From positions 163,963-227,962 of the forward strand of contig NZ_BSTC01000004.1 of assembly GCF_030269305.1 (NCBI RefSeq): a stretch of DNA of 64,000 nt. Direction: 5' to 3'. The notes below the pieces were generated by a model, which saw nothing but the letters and a program-made list of their open reading frames with translations, was not told the DNA's origin and did not search any database. This stretch comes from Kineosporia sp. NBRC 101731. Its GTDB lineage: Bacteria; Actinomycetota; Actinomycetes; Actinomycetales; Kineosporiaceae. The translations under genes and the position numbers were made by a program. The first letter of the stretch is position 1, and every line of letters starts with the position of its first letter. Shown piece by piece: positions 8,642-17,580 of this stretch.

Positions 8642-9591
8642 GACACCGTGCCGGCCATCTCGTCCAGGGCCCGGATCCACTCCTGCATCATCGCTTCGCC
8701 CCCGTGCCCCTCGTCCCCGATCACCACCAGGCGGCTCGCCGGCCAGGCCCGGTGCAGGTCCCAGGCCGTGTCCAGCGGTGAGGACACATCCCAGCGGCCG
8801 TGGATCAGCACGCTCGGGATGTGCGCGATGCGGTGCATGTTCTCCAGCACCGGGCGGTCGTCGAGGAAGCAGCCGTTGCCCCAGTAGTGCGTGATCAACC
8901 GGACGGACACCTGCTGCTCCAGCGGGGGTTTCAGCGTGTAGTGCGGCCCGGCGTTCGGGGCCAGGGACGTGTGCGTGTCCTCCCAGACGCACCACGCCTG
9001 CACGGCTGTCGCGACCACCGCCGGGTCCGGGTCGCCCAGCCGCCGGGCGTAGGCCGCGGCCAGGTCGCCGTCGCGCTCGCCCGGGGGCACCACGGCCGCG
9101 AACTCCTCCCATTCCCGCGGGAAGAGACGTCGCATGCCGCGGGTGATCCATTCGGTCTCGCGGCGGCGCCCCGCGGTCACGGCCATCAGGACGATGCCCG
9201 CCACCCGGTCGGGGTGCGCCTGCGCGTAGGCCAGGGCCAGCGACGACCCCCACGACACCCCGGTGACCACCCAGCGATCGATGCCCAGGGACGTCCGCAA
9301 TGCTTCGAGATCCCGCAGGAGATGCGCCGTGGTGTTCACTGACAGGTCGACCCCGGCGTGCTCGGCGAGTGGCCGGCTCCGGCCGCAACCGCGCTGGTCG
9401 AACAGGACGGCCCGGTAGACGGCGGGATCGAAGATCTCGCGCATGCTCGGCCTGGCCCCCGACCCCGGACCGCCGTGCAGGTAGACCACCGGCAGACCCT
9501 CGGGGTTGCCCGACGTCTCCCAGTAGATCTCCTGCCCGTCGCCGGGTTCCAGATGACCGGACGCGTAGGGCTCGATCGCGGGGTACCGCAT
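8626..9591 (-). CDS. pip: Prolyl aminopeptidase (proline iminopeptidase), alpha/beta hydrolase
   Basis: The 321-residue enzyme releases N-terminal proline from peptides in the cytosol (peptidase family S33). Family signatures are intact: the oxyanion segment HGGPG at 39-43, DQRGCGRS at 65-72, and the nucleophile elbow GVSWGS at 111-116 with Ser113. The acid lies in GRWDVSSPLD and the catalytic His in GDEGHGG near the C-terminus. The length matches the family (~310-320). The start ATG shares its A with the TGA of the upstream SRPBCC gene (TGATG), so translation is probably coupled. Confidence 0.93.
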   Translation of the reverse strand: MRYPAIEPYASGHLEPGDGQEIYWETSGNPEGLPVVYLHGGPGSGARPSMREIFDPAVYRAVLFDQRGCGRSRPLAEHAGVDLSVNTTAHLLRDLEALRTSLGIDRWVVTGVSWGSSLALAYAQAHPDRVAGIVLMAVTAGRRRETEWITRGMRRLFPREWEEFAAVVPPGERDGDLAAAYARRLGDPDPAVVATAVQAWCVWEDTHTSLAPNAGPHYTLKPPLEQQVSVRLITHYWGNGCFLDDRPVLENMHRIAHIPSVLIHGRWDVSSPLDTAWDLHRAWPASRLVVIGDEGHGGEAMMQEWIRALDEMAGTVSQTVS

Positions 9592-10058
9592 CAGTGCTTC
9601 TCCACGGTGCGCGCCAGGATGCCCAGCGTCGCCTTGAGCCCGGCCTCGGGGATGACCGGGAAATTGACGACACCGCGGTAGCGCGGGGCGATCTGGCTCC
9701 AGTCGTAGTACGACGTGACCAGCGTGCCCTCCGGCGTCGGCTCCAGCGTGTACCCGTAGAGATGCTTGATCGGTGGCTGCACCGTGCCGGAGATCGTCCA
9801 CTCGATCGCCGCGTCCGGCTCCAGGCGCGTGATGATCACCGTGACGTCGTACTTGCCCATCGGCAGGTCACCCAGCGACTCCCGGTCCATGTGCACCACG
9901 AACGTGTCGCCCACCTGCGCGACCCGCTCCCCCTCGGCCCACTGCAGCATGCCCGAGGAGTCGATCGCGACATGCCCCTGCGGGTCGGTCAGCACCGCGA
10001 ACACCTCCGCCGGGCTCGCCGCCACGTGCCGCCCGACCTCGAACCGCTCATTCGTCAT
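9591..10058 (-). CDS. SRPBCC-fold (polyketide cyclase/START-like) small-molecule binding protein
   Basis: The 155-residue product fits the SRPBCC superfamily. It opens with MTNERFEVGRHVAASPAEVF, where 'I.AsPeeVF..l.Dp..' is the typical first strand-helix. The C-terminal long helix (PEAGLKATLGILARTVEKH) caps the pocket. Such proteins bind hydrophobic ligands or act as cyclases; the ligand is unknown here. The gene is followed by pip with a one-base stop/start overlap. A VOC protein gene lies 9 bases upstream, so the three probably form one transcript. Confidence 0.85.
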   Translation of the reverse strand: MTNERFEVGRHVAASPAEVFAVLTDPQGHVAIDSSGMLQWAEGERVAQVGDTFVVHMDRESLGDLPMGKYDVTVIITRLEPDAAIEWTISGTVQPPIKHLYGYTLEPTPEGTLVTSYYDWSQIAPRYRGVVNFPVIPEAGLKATLGILARTVEKH

Positions 10059-10067
10059 GGAAACAGC

Positions 10068-10484
10068 CTAGTTTTCCGCCCGCGCCGAGATCTGCTGAAT
10101 GGCCCAGCCATTGCCGTCCGGATCGCTGAAGAACACGAAACCCACATTGTCCAGAGCCTTTCCACCCCGCTCCAGCCTGGACGCATCCCCGTCGAGGGCC
10201 TGCACGTCACTGACCTCGACACCCCGGGCCGCCAGCTCCGCGTGCGCGGCGACGAGGTCGGCCACCACCAGCTGCAGCCCTCTCAGCGCGCCCGGCTCCA
10301 TCCCCATCTCCGCCCCCAGCACGATCGAGCAGCCCGAACCCGGCGGGGTGATCTGCACGTAGCGCACACCGGGCCGAGGCTCGACGTCGTGGTCGACGGG
10401 CCACCCCATCTTCCGCTCGTAGAAGTCCTTGGACGCGTCGATGTCCCGGGTCGGCACGGCCACGACCTCAAGCGTGTAGTCCAT
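10068..10484 (-). CDS. VOC-superfamily (glyoxalase/dioxygenase-like) protein
   Basis: The 138-residue protein starts at ATG 10484 behind a strong GGAGGAGA site. It has the paired beta-alpha-beta-beta-beta layout of VOC proteins: an N-terminal half (VVAVPTRDIDASKDFYERKM...) and a C-terminal half ending VFFSDPDGNGWAIQQI. The EPRP..VRYVQITPPGSG segment is common in actinobacterial 'glyoxalase' paralogs of unknown substrate. Likely metal ligands cannot be assigned with confidence. It heads the VOC-SRPBCC-pip run. Confidence 0.88.
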   Translation of the reverse strand: MDYTLEVVAVPTRDIDASKDFYERKMGWPVDHDVEPRPGVRYVQITPPGSGCSIVLGAEMGMEPGALRGLQLVVADLVAAHAELAARGVEVSDVQALDGDASRLERGGKALDNVGFVFFSDPDGNGWAIQQISARAEN

Positions 10485-10551
10485 CTGGTCTCCTCCTGGC
10501 TTGAACGCCAGTTGATCCTGACGCTCCCTGGTTGGGAAACTCATCGTCGCC

Positions 10552-10764
10552 ATGACAGATCCCCATCTGCGCCGCGCCACGCCCGGCGACGCCCCCGCGA
10601 TCATCGACCTGCACCTCGCCGCCCTGCGAGCGGTGGGGGCCGACGCCGGCCCCGGCCCCTGGGACGACGACCTGAACAACATTCGGCAGCACTACCTCGA
10701 GCCGGGCGGTGAGTTCCTCGTGCTGGAGTCGGAATCCCAGATCATCGGCATGGGAGCCCCCTGA
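10552..10764 (+). pseudogene. Truncated GNAT N-acetyltransferase (N-terminal ~70 residues only)
   Basis: The frame gives 70 residues starting MTDPHLRRATPGDAPAIIDL and reaching the beta-strand LVLESESQIIGMGAP, where GNAT enzymes normally continue into 'L..' and the acetyl-CoA-binding motif. A TGA stops it there. Moving one base at the stop gives an LRAACPVSP continuation that itself ends within ~20 codons without the acetyl-CoA loop. The family normally needs ~150 residues, so this looks like a decayed remnant rather than an active enzyme. A short expressed peptide cannot be excluded. Confidence 0.6.
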
Positions 10765-10854
10765 GGGCGGCCTGCCCGGTTTCCCCAGCGGCAACGCTGC
10801 GTCATAGGACTTAGCTCACTGTGCGAAGCCCGGGGTCCGACGCAGGATGGAGCC

Positions 10855-11265
10855 ATGAATCGCACCGAGTGGATCGAGCAGTACGCGGAAGCTTGGCGCG
10901 GTCGGGATCACGAGGGCGTGGTTGAATTGTTCGCGGTCGACGCGGTTTACCACTCCTCCCCCACCGGCGTCCCATATCGAGGTCATGCGCAGATCGCGGC
11001 CTACTGGAAACGGGCCACGCACACCCAGACCGATCTGAAACTCTTTCTCGGCGTACCGATCAGCGACGCACGCCGCACGATGGTGGAGTGGTGGGCCACG
11101 ATGCGCGACCCGGACTGGACACCGGACGCCGCTACGCCCGAGGTGACGCTTCCCGGCTGCCTCGTGCTGACCTTCGACGCGAACGGTCTGTGCGAAGAGC
11201 TCTGGGAGTACTACAAACCGGTTTTCGGGAAGACGGTGGACGCACCGGCCGGCTGGGGTGCCTGA
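10855..11265 (+). CDS. SnoaL-like / NTF2-fold protein
   Basis: The 136-residue protein opens with WIEQYAEAWRGRDHEGVVEL, the standard first helix of SnoaL-like NTF2-fold proteins. It continues with VYHSSPTGVPYRGHAQIAAY and a beta-rich C-terminus with two Trp-rich strands (VEWWATMRD, CEELWEYYKPVF). Members are ketosteroid isomerase-like enzymes or ligand-binding proteins. The substrate is not evident and no operon partner is on the same strand. A strong hairpin follows the stop. Confidence 0.85.
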   Translation: MNRTEWIEQYAEAWRGRDHEGVVELFAVDAVYHSSPTGVPYRGHAQIAAYWKRATHTQTDLKLFLGVPISDARRTMVEWWATMRDPDWTPDAATPEVTLPGCLVLTFDANGLCEELWEYYKPVFGKTVDAPAGWGA

Positions 11266-11280
11266 ACCGACCCGGCAACG

Positions 11281-11323
11281 AACGGACGCGGCCCTCCCCG
11301 GAAGGGGGAGGACCGCGTCCGTT
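11281..11323. terminator. Bidirectional hairpin terminator
   Basis: Arms AACGGACGCGG (11281-11291) and CCGCGTCCGTT (11313-11323) are perfectly complementary, with an inner CCTCCCC/GGGGGAGG stem. It lies between the convergent SnoaL-like and GH114 genes and can serve both. Confidence 0.85.
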
Positions 11324-11340
11324 GCTCGAGAACCGGAAAA

Positions 11341-12219
11341 TCAGCAGGCCTGGTAGACGTAGCCCTTGCTGCCCTTCGGCGACACGTCGACGTCGCGGCG
11401 CACCACCGAGAGCTTGCTGCCGTACGCGTTGCAGGTCTTCGTGAAAGCGCTCTTGGTGTACTCGATCACGATGACGTGGTTGCCGTAGACCTTGGTGTAG
11501 TCGCCGCACTCGCTGTAGCGGCCGCACTCCTCGGTGACGGCGAAGTCCAGCCCGGCCTTCTTACCCTGCGTGCCGAGCTCGACGGTGTTCTTCTGCCCGA
11601 TCGCCAGGCCGGCCGTGTGGGCGCGGGCGGCCAGCAGCTTCGTGAAGGCCACCGCGTTCGCCTTGGTCAGCAGCTTGCCCGAGCGGGTGTACGAGTCCAG
11701 GTTGTCCGGCTCGACGGCCTGGTATCCCTTGGTCGCGCAACCGGTGAACCACTTGCCCACGATCGCGGCGAGCTGCTTGCGCTTGGCCGCCGTGGAGGTG
11801 TCGAGCATCAGCTCGTCCCAGTCCTCGTCCACCACGTAGTCACCGCTGCTGTCCTTGAGCAGCAGGCCCGGGTGGTTCTTCTTCCACCACTTCTCCTCGC
11901 CCGGCTGCACCTGGAACGCGTTGACGTAGCAAATGTTGTACGCACCCTTGGCGATCTTGGCCGTGCGGTCACGGGTGACGATCTTCGTGCCCGCCGGCGG
12001 GGTGTAGGCCCCGCCCAGCTGGTAGTCGACCTTGCCGTTGACCGGCGGGAGCTTGTAGGTCTTGGCCGCCGCAGCAGTGGTGGCCGTGGTGGTGCCCGAG
12101 GCGGCAACCTTGGGTGTGGCGTCAGCACCCGACATGGTGAAGTACGCCACCGCGCTCAGGGCCACGACCGCGGCCAGTCCGAGCGCGAACAGGCGCTTGA
12201 GGTTCAGGGCAGGGGACAC
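11341..12219 (-). CDS. Secreted endo-alpha-1,4-polygalactosaminidase-like glycoside hydrolase (GH114)
   Basis: From GTG 12219 (GGAGA just upstream) the product is 292 residues with a signal-anchor near residues 8-27 (LFALGLAAVVALSAVAYF). An Ala/Thr-rich spacer precedes a GH114-type TIM barrel: ICYVNAFQVQPGEEKWW, DEDWDELMLDTS, GYQAVEPDNLDSY and ECGRYSECGDY match the order of conserved blocks in this family. The Glu/Asp pair in 'EPDNLDSY' sits at the expected active-site strand. Characterised relatives cut alpha-1,4-linked galactosamine polymers. It probably acts outside the cell on an exopolysaccharide, its own or a competitor's. Upstream frame extension to 12309 is possible but less likely. 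Confidence 0.8.
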   Translation of the reverse strand: MSPALNLKRLFALGLAAVVALSAVAYFTMSGADATPKVAASGTTTATTAAAAKTYKLPPVNGKVDYQLGGAYTPPAGTKIVTRDRTAKIAKGAYNICYVNAFQVQPGEEKWWKKNHPGLLLKDSSGDYVVDEDWDELMLDTSTAAKRKQLAAIVGKWFTGCATKGYQAVEPDNLDSYTRSGKLLTKANAVAFTKLLAARAHTAGLAIGQKNTVELGTQGKKAGLDFAVTEECGRYSECGDYTKVYGNHVIVIEYTKSAFTKTCNAYGSKLSVVRRDVDVSPKGSKGYVYQAC

Positions 12220-12417
12220 CGGGTCTCCGAACGTGCTCAGCGGTCTGCCCCGCCTCGGGATATCCCTGGCGACCGGATGCCGGACTGGGTACCGGCTGGG
12301 CTCGACCACGATTCGGCCTTCACCCTGGCGGAAAAGCGCAGGTCAGGTCAACCGGCGGTAACCCGGGCGGGGTAAAAGCCGTTGATCTTGCACGTTCAGC
12401 CCTCCATCGTGGCCCTC

Positions 12418-12924
12418 GTGTCCATCCGTGCCGCGCTCGCCGAAGACCTGCCCGTGCTCCCGCAGATCGAGTGGGCGGCGGGCGAAAGGTTCCGGGAGGT
12501 CGGGATGGACGAGATTGCGGACGACGAACCTCTCAGTCTCGCCGAGCTCGACGTCTACCGGGCCGCGGGGCGCGTCTGGGTCCACGTCGAGGACGGAACG
12601 CCGGTCGCCTACCTGCTCATGGACGTGGTGGACGAGCTCGTCCACATCGAGCAGGTGTCGGTGCACCCCCGGGCGGCACACCGCGGGATCGGGCGGGGAC
12701 TGATCGAGCACCTGTCCGACCTGAGCGCCGGCCAGAGTCTGGTCCCGCTGACCCTGACCACCTTCCGCGACGTGCCGTGGAACGCGCCCTACTACGCGCG
12801 GCTCGGGTTCCTGCCCTTCACCATGCCCGGGCCGCAACTGCTGGAGGTGCGCCGGCAGGAAGCGGCGCAGGGGCTCGACCGCTGGCCCCGCGTGTGCATG
12901 ATCCGGCCGGCCGCCCGACGATGA
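12418..12924 (+). CDS. GNAT-family N-acetyltransferase
   Basis: An acetyltransferase of 168 residues from GTG 12418; in-frame GTG 12409 and TTG 12382 are alternatives. The acetyl-CoA signature is clear: VEQVSVHP-type motif IEQVSVHPRAAHRGIGRGLIEH, with the Arg-x-x-Gly-x-Gly loop, at ~80-102. It is followed by TFRDVPWNAPYYARLGFLPF, the usual substrate-side motif. The acceptor is unknown. It ends 5 bases before the stop of the convergent iolG gene. Confidence 0.88.
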   Translation: MSIRAALAEDLPVLPQIEWAAGERFREVGMDEIADDEPLSLAELDVYRAAGRVWVHVEDGTPVAYLLMDVVDELVHIEQVSVHPRAAHRGIGRGLIEHLSDLSAGQSLVPLTLTTFRDVPWNAPYYARLGFLPFTMPGPQLLEVRRQEAAQGLDRWPRVCMIRPAARR

Positions 12925-12928
12925 GGGA

Positions 12929-13939
12929 TCAGGCCACGTAGAGCGGTGGCCTCGGGCCCGGCTCGACGGTCTCGATCGCGCCCGAGGCCAGCGACGCCAC
13001 CCCGGCCTCGGCCGCGACCTGGGCCGCATAGCCGTCCCAGGCGCTGGGGCCGCCGAGGTCTGCGGCCCAGACCGAGCCGGTCCGCACCGACCCGGCCCAC
13101 CGGCCCAGTTCGATGCGGTAGGCCTCGGCGAAGTGGGCGACGAAGTCGCTGCGCACCACCCGGCCCTCGACCCCGGCGATGCGGGAGGAGACCGGTGACG
13201 CCGTGGCTAGCGAGACCGTCCCGAGGGTGCCCACGCATTCGCAGCGCACGTCGTACCCGTACGCGGCGTTGACGAACACCTCCACACTCGCCATCACGCC
13301 GTTCCCGGTCCACAGGGTGGCCAGCTGAGGGTCGCGAAAGCCGTTCCGCACGGGTGACTCCACCCGGATCGCGGTCAGGTGCGACCCGACCAGCCAGGGG
13401 ATCAGATCCAGCTCGTGCACCATCGACCCGGTCACCAGCCCGGCGTCGTCGGTGCTCGTGGCGTTCGCGGCATTGCGGTGCACGGCGTGCACCACGCGCA
13501 CGTCACCGATCGTCCCGTCGCTGACGGTGCGGCGCAGATCGACGAAACCCGGGTCGTAGCGGCGCATGAAACCGACCTGCACCAGGCGTTTCCCGGCGCT
13601 CAGCTCGGCCTCGACCACGCTGTAGGCGTCGCTCGCGGTCACGGCCAGGGGTTTCTCGCACAGCACCGGCCGGCCCGCGGCGATGCAGGCCCGGGCCAGA
13701 GCGGCGTGGGTGACGTCGGGCGAGGCGATGACGACGGCGTCGACGTCCGGATGACCGATCAGTTCACCGGCGTCGGCGAACACCCGGGCCCGCACCGGAT
13801 CGGCCGCCCGGGCGGCCCGGTGCGGATCGGGGTCGAACACGGCCGTGACCCGGGCGGCCGGCACATCACTCGTGATCGTGCGGACGTGGGCCGAGCCCAT
13901 CATCCCGGCCCCGATCACCCCGATGCGTAGCGGCTGCAC
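12929..13939 (-). CDS. iolG: Myo-inositol 2-dehydrogenase (Gfo/Idh/MocA family)
   Basis: The 336-residue NAD-dependent enzyme oxidises myo-inositol to scyllo-inosose, the first step of the pathway. It has the Rossmann motif GVIGAGMMG (residues 7-15), the conserved CEKPLAV segment near 95, and the C-terminal substrate domain with GSMVHELDLIPWL (family 'D..H..D' pattern). It is the last gene of the iol operon, starting at GTG 13939 one base after the iolD stop, with GGGGGGA as ribosome site. A second paralog in the sugar cluster (37886) is much less similar, so assignment to inositol rests on operon context. Confidence 0.9.
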   Translation of the reverse strand: MQPLRIGVIGAGMMGSAHVRTITSDVPAARVTAVFDPDPHRAARAADPVRARVFADAGELIGHPDVDAVVIASPDVTHAALARACIAAGRPVLCEKPLAVTASDAYSVVEAELSAGKRLVQVGFMRRYDPGFVDLRRTVSDGTIGDVRVVHAVHRNAANATSTDDAGLVTGSMVHELDLIPWLVGSHLTAIRVESPVRNGFRDPQLATLWTGNGVMASVEVFVNAAYGYDVRCECVGTLGTVSLATASPVSSRIAGVEGRVVRSDFVAHFAEAYRIELGRWAGSVRTGSVWAADLGGPSAWDGYAAQVAAEAGVASLASGAIETVEPGPRPPLYVA

Positions 13940-13940
13940 A

Positions 13941-15854
13941 TCAATCCCCCCGAACCTCGGTGACCGGCGTCAGATACGGGCGCTGGGCGCCCTGGTGCTG
14001 CTCGTAGACGCTCCGGGCCTCCCGGGTGGACGCGATCGTCGAGACCTCGGCGACCGGCACGTCCCACCAGGCTGCATCGCCCAGGGAGCCGATCGGTTCC
14101 CCGGGGACCGTCTCGACGTGGATCACCGTGGTGTGCGGGGACTTCTGTGCCCGGCGCAGCGCGTCGTCGAGTTCGGGACGGGTGGACGCGGTGAGCACGT
14201 CGGCGCCCAGGCTCGCGGCGTTGGCGGCCAGGTCGACGGGCAGGCGATCCCCGTCCAGGCGCCCGGAGGCCGAGCGGTACCGGTACCGGGTGCCGAACCC
14301 CTGCGAGCCGACCGTTTCCGACAGGGCCCCGATCGAGGCGTAGCCGTGGTTCTGCACCAGCACGACGATGATCTTCACGCCCTCGGCGACCGCGGTGACG
14401 ATCTCGCTGCTCATCATCAGCCAGCTGCCGTCACCGACCAGCACGTACACGTCCCGGTCCTCGCCCGTATCGAGCACCGCCAGCCGCACCCCGAGCCCTC
14501 CGGCGACCTCGTACCCCATGCAGGAGTACCCGTACTCCACGTGATAGCCCTTGCGGTCGCGGGTGCGCCACAGCTGGTGCAGGTCACCGGGCATCGAGCC
14601 GGCGGCGCAGACCACCACGTCCTGCGGGCGCGACACCTCGTTCACCGCCCCGATGACCACGGACTGGGCCACCTCGTCCTGCGCCGGCAGCCCGTACATC
14701 CGGGTGACCGTCGCGTCCCACTGCCCCGCGAGCCGGGTGGCCGTCGCGCTCCAGTCACGGGGCGCCGCCCAGCCCCGCAGGGCGAACCCCAGCGCGGTCA
14801 GGCCCTCCCGGGCATCGGCCACCAGGGACAGCGCCGACAGCTTGTGCGCGTCGGGGGTGGAGACGTTGAGATTGACGAAACGCACGTCCGGGTCGGCGAA
14901 GACGGTGCGGGAGGCGGTGGTGAAGTCGCTGTAGCGGGTGCCGATGCCGAGCACCACGTCGGCCCGGGCGGCCAGGTGGTTGGCGGCCCTCGTGCCGGTG
15001 GCGCCCAGGGCCCCCACCGACTGCGGGTGGTCGTACGGCAGCGATCCCTTGCCGGCCTGGGTCTCGGCGACGGGGATCCCCGTGGCCTGCGCGAAAACTC
15101 GCAGCGCGGCGTCGGCCCGGCTGTAGATCACGCCGCCACCGGCCACGATCAGCGGCCGGCGCGCGGACCGGAGCACAGCGACCGCCCGCTCCAGGGCGGC
15201 CGGTTCCGGCCGCGCCCGCGGCACGTGCCACACCCGGGGCGCGAACAGCTCGTCCGGCCAGTCGAACGCCTCGGCCTGCACGTCCTGCGGCAGCGCGATC
15301 GTCACGGCGCCGGTGCGGGCCGCGTCGGTGAGCACGGCCAGCGCGTTCAGCAGCGCCGAGGGCAGCTGCTGCGGGCGCTGCACCCGGTCGAAGTACACCG
15401 ACACCGGCCGGAACGCGTCGTTGACCGAGACATCGCCCGCCGCAGGGTGTTCCAGCTGCTGCAGCACCGGGTCGGCAACCCGGGTGGCGAACGTGTCGCC
15501 CGGCAGCAGCAGCACGGGCAGCCGGTTGATCGTGGCCAGGGCCGCGCCGGTGACCATATTCGTGGCGCCCGGCCCGACCGAGGTGGTGACCACGTGCGCG
15601 GCCAGCCGGTCACGGTGACGGGCGTAACCGACGGCGGCGTGCACCATCGCCTGCTCGTTACGGCCCTGCCGGTAGACCAGAGAACTCCCGGCCAGTTCGC
15701 CCTCCAGCAGGGCCTGGCCCATCCCGGCGACGTTCCCGTGCCCGAAGATGCCCCAGCAGCCGGTGAAGAACGCGTGCCGGTCACCGTCGCGCTCCACCTC
15801 CTGGGCCTCCAGGAACCGGACGGTGGCCTGGGCGACGGTGAGCCGGACGGTCAT
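13941..15854 (-). CDS. iolD: 3D-(3,5/4)-trihydroxycyclohexane-1,2-dione hydrolase
   Basis: The 637-residue ThDP-dependent enzyme opens the inositol-derived diketone ring to 5-deoxyglucuronate. It has the three ThDP-fold domains. The N-terminal PYR domain contains the conserved Glu in YRQGRNEQAMVHAAVGYAR, the middle domain contains RRPLIVAGGGV, and the PP domain carries GDGSWLMMSSEIV near residue 473 with the matching QNHG metal-binding end. Its length fits IolD (~620-645). It starts with ATG overlapping the iolB stop by 4 bases (ATGA). HAFFTGCWGIFGHGNVAGMG near the start is characteristic of IolD. Confidence 0.95.
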   Translation of the reverse strand: MTVRLTVAQATVRFLEAQEVERDGDRHAFFTGCWGIFGHGNVAGMGQALLEGELAGSSLVYRQGRNEQAMVHAAVGYARHRDRLAAHVVTTSVGPGATNMVTGAALATINRLPVLLLPGDTFATRVADPVLQQLEHPAAGDVSVNDAFRPVSVYFDRVQRPQQLPSALLNALAVLTDAARTGAVTIALPQDVQAEAFDWPDELFAPRVWHVPRARPEPAALERAVAVLRSARRPLIVAGGGVIYSRADAALRVFAQATGIPVAETQAGKGSLPYDHPQSVGALGATGTRAANHLAARADVVLGIGTRYSDFTTASRTVFADPDVRFVNLNVSTPDAHKLSALSLVADAREGLTALGFALRGWAAPRDWSATATRLAGQWDATVTRMYGLPAQDEVAQSVVIGAVNEVSRPQDVVVCAAGSMPGDLHQLWRTRDRKGYHVEYGYSCMGYEVAGGLGVRLAVLDTGEDRDVYVLVGDGSWLMMSSEIVTAVAEGVKIIVVLVQNHGYASIGALSETVGSQGFGTRYRYRSASGRLDGDRLPVDLAANAASLGADVLTASTRPELDDALRRAQKSPHTTVIHVETVPGEPIGSLGDAAWWDVPVAEVSTIASTREARSVYEQHQGAQRPYLTPVTEVRGD

Positions 15855-16687
15855 GTCTGTCCTCCGTACGGAAGACGCGGGTCCACGGGCTGGGAGGGCC
15901 AGGTCTCCCGCACCCACGCGTGGTCGGGGTCGTCGCGGATCAGCCAGGCCCGCTGCGAACCGGCCATCACGTTGAGGTAGTACAGGTCGTAGCCGGGCGC
16001 GGCCATCGACGGGCCGTGCCAGCCGTGCGGAATCAGCACGGCGTCACCGGTACGCACCTGTGTCAGCACATCGGCCGAACCGTAGACCCGCTGATAGGCC
16101 GGGCCCTCGGTCTCGTAGTAGTAGATCTCCTCCAGACGGGTCTCGCCGTCGCGTTCCTCGTCGTGCTTGTGCGGCGGCCACGACGACCAGTTGCCGCCCG
16201 GTGTGATCACCTCGCAGGCGATCAGCCGGTCGGCCTCCAGTACCCCCGGCACCCCGAAGTTGTGCACCTGCCGGCTGGCGCTACCGGTGCCGCGCAGCTC
16301 GACCGGCACGTCAGCCGCGGGCAGGTGGGCGGGCTGCAACCGGGCCGTGCACACCGCCGAGCACAGGGCGAAACGACCGCCCCGCGGCGAGATCACGCTG
16401 AACGTCGCGTCGCGCGGCACGTACACGACGTCACTGGGCCCGGCCAGCACCCCTGGCCGCCCGTGCAGGGTGAACTGCACCGATCCGTCCACATCCACCG
16501 TGGCCGACCCGGACAACGAGATCAGGGCGACCTCCGCGTCCTGGGTCCGGATCGTCTGCGACCCGCCGGAGGGCAGTTCGAGGATCCGCAGCCCCGCGCG
16601 TTCCCACCCCGCCGACTGCGGCGTCACCTCCAGCGCGAACGCCCCCTGGGCACCCTCGTGCCGGCGCACCACCGCAGGGCCCCTCAC
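15851..16687 (-). CDS. iolB: 5-deoxy-glucuronate isomerase
   Basis: The 278-residue bicupin protein converts 5-deoxy-D-glucuronate to 5-dehydro-2-deoxy-D-gluconate. The metal-binding cupin is visible in WSSWPPHKHDEERDGETRLE with the EEIYYYE segment, and the second His in LIPHGWHGPSMAAPGYDLYY, both typical IolB motifs. The start is GTG 16687, overlapping the upstream aldolase gene by 4 bases (GTGA). Size and position in the operon agree with the family. Confidence 0.95.
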   Translation of the reverse strand: MRGPAVVRRHEGAQGAFALEVTPQSAGWERAGLRILELPSGGSQTIRTQDAEVALISLSGSATVDVDGSVQFTLHGRPGVLAGPSDVVYVPRDATFSVISPRGGRFALCSAVCTARLQPAHLPAADVPVELRGTGSASRQVHNFGVPGVLEADRLIACEVITPGGNWSSWPPHKHDEERDGETRLEEIYYYETEGPAYQRVYGSADVLTQVRTGDAVLIPHGWHGPSMAAPGYDLYYLNVMAGSQRAWLIRDDPDHAWVRETWPSQPVDPRLPYGGQT

Positions 16688-17580
16688 AGCAGGCCCACGG
16701 TCGCGTCCACGGCGGCCTCCACGTCACCGCCGGGCGGGAACAGCAGCGAGCGCCCCACCACCATGCCCCGCACCGCCGGGGCGGCCAGCGCCTTCGCCCA
16801 GGAGGCCAGCTGCGCGTCGTGCTCGGCGGCGTCCGTACCCACCTCACCCCCGAGCAGCAGCACCGGCAGCGACGTGGCCGCGACCACGGCCTCCATGTCG
16901 TCCACCACCGGCAGTTTCAGCCAGGTGTAGGCCGAGGTCGACCCCAGGCCGGCGGCGACGGTGGCCGAGCGGACCACCGACTCCACCGACAGGTCGTTGC
17001 GGATCCGGCCGTCCGGACCGCGACGGGAGATGAACGGCTCGACCAGGGCCACCAGTTCGCTCTCGGCCAGCCGGTCCACCGCCCGCGCGCAGGCCTGCAG
17101 GGCGGGCGCGGTCAGCGGGTCGTCCGGGTCGATGCGCAGCAGCATCTTGCCGCCCTGAAAGCCGGCACCGGCCAAGGCCGGCGCGGTGTACCCGGTGAAG
17201 CGGTCGTCGATCTCGAAGACGGTGCCCGCCAGGCCGCCGCGGTTCATCGACCCGAACACCACCTTGCCGTCGAGCGCGCCGAGCAGCAGCAGGTCTTCGA
17301 GCACGTCCGCGGTGCCCAGCACCCCGTCCACCCCGGGCCGGGCCAGGGCCCGCACCAGACGGTCCAGCAGCGTGGCCCGGTCGCCCATGGCCAGCGGGTC
17401 GTCCCCGGCCCGCAGGCTGCCCCGGGCCGGATGGTCGGCGGCAACGATCAGCAGCCGCCTGCCCGGCCCACACACCCCGGACGGGCGCGGCCGGGCGGCG
17501 GCCAGACGGGCGATGTGGCCCGGGTCCTGCATCCGGGTGCGCACGATCGAGGTCAGGTCGTCGGCGGTGACCGCCCTCAT
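16684..17580 (-). CDS. Class I aldolase-like (beta/alpha)8 protein, Cgl0159 family, probable 6-phospho-5-dehydro-2-deoxygluconate aldolase
   Basis: The 298-residue TIM-barrel protein has class I aldolase features: LLIVAADHPARGSL (strand 1 Asp-His), GKMLLRIDPDDP, and a Lys on a late strand in AYTWLKLPVVDD that is a plausible Schiff-base residue. Members of this family sit beside iolC in actinobacterial inositol clusters. Here it lies between iolC and iolB with 4-base overlaps on both sides. It probably does the IolJ step, splitting the phosphorylated intermediate to dihydroxyacetone phosphate and malonate semialdehyde. No separate class II iolJ is seen. Confidence 0.85.
   Translation of the reverse strand: MRAVTADDLTSIVRTRMQDPGHIARLAAARPRPSGVCGPGRRLLIVAADHPARGSLRAGDDPLAMGDRATLLDRLVRALARPGVDGVLGTADVLEDLLLLGALDGKVVFGSMNRGGLAGTVFEIDDRFTGYTAPALAGAGFQGGKMLLRIDPDDPLTAPALQACARAVDRLAESELVALVEPFISRRGPDGRIRNDLSVESVVRSATVAAGLGSTSAYTWLKLPVVDDMEAVVAATSLPVLLLGGEVGTDAAEHDAQLASWAKALAAPAVRGMVVGRSLLFPPGGDVEAAVDATVGLL

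Noticed and set aside
13845..15980. 711-residue plus-strand open frame opposite iolD
   Set aside because: Shadow of the high-GC coding strand; iolD on the other strand has full ThDP-enzyme motifs and operon overlaps.
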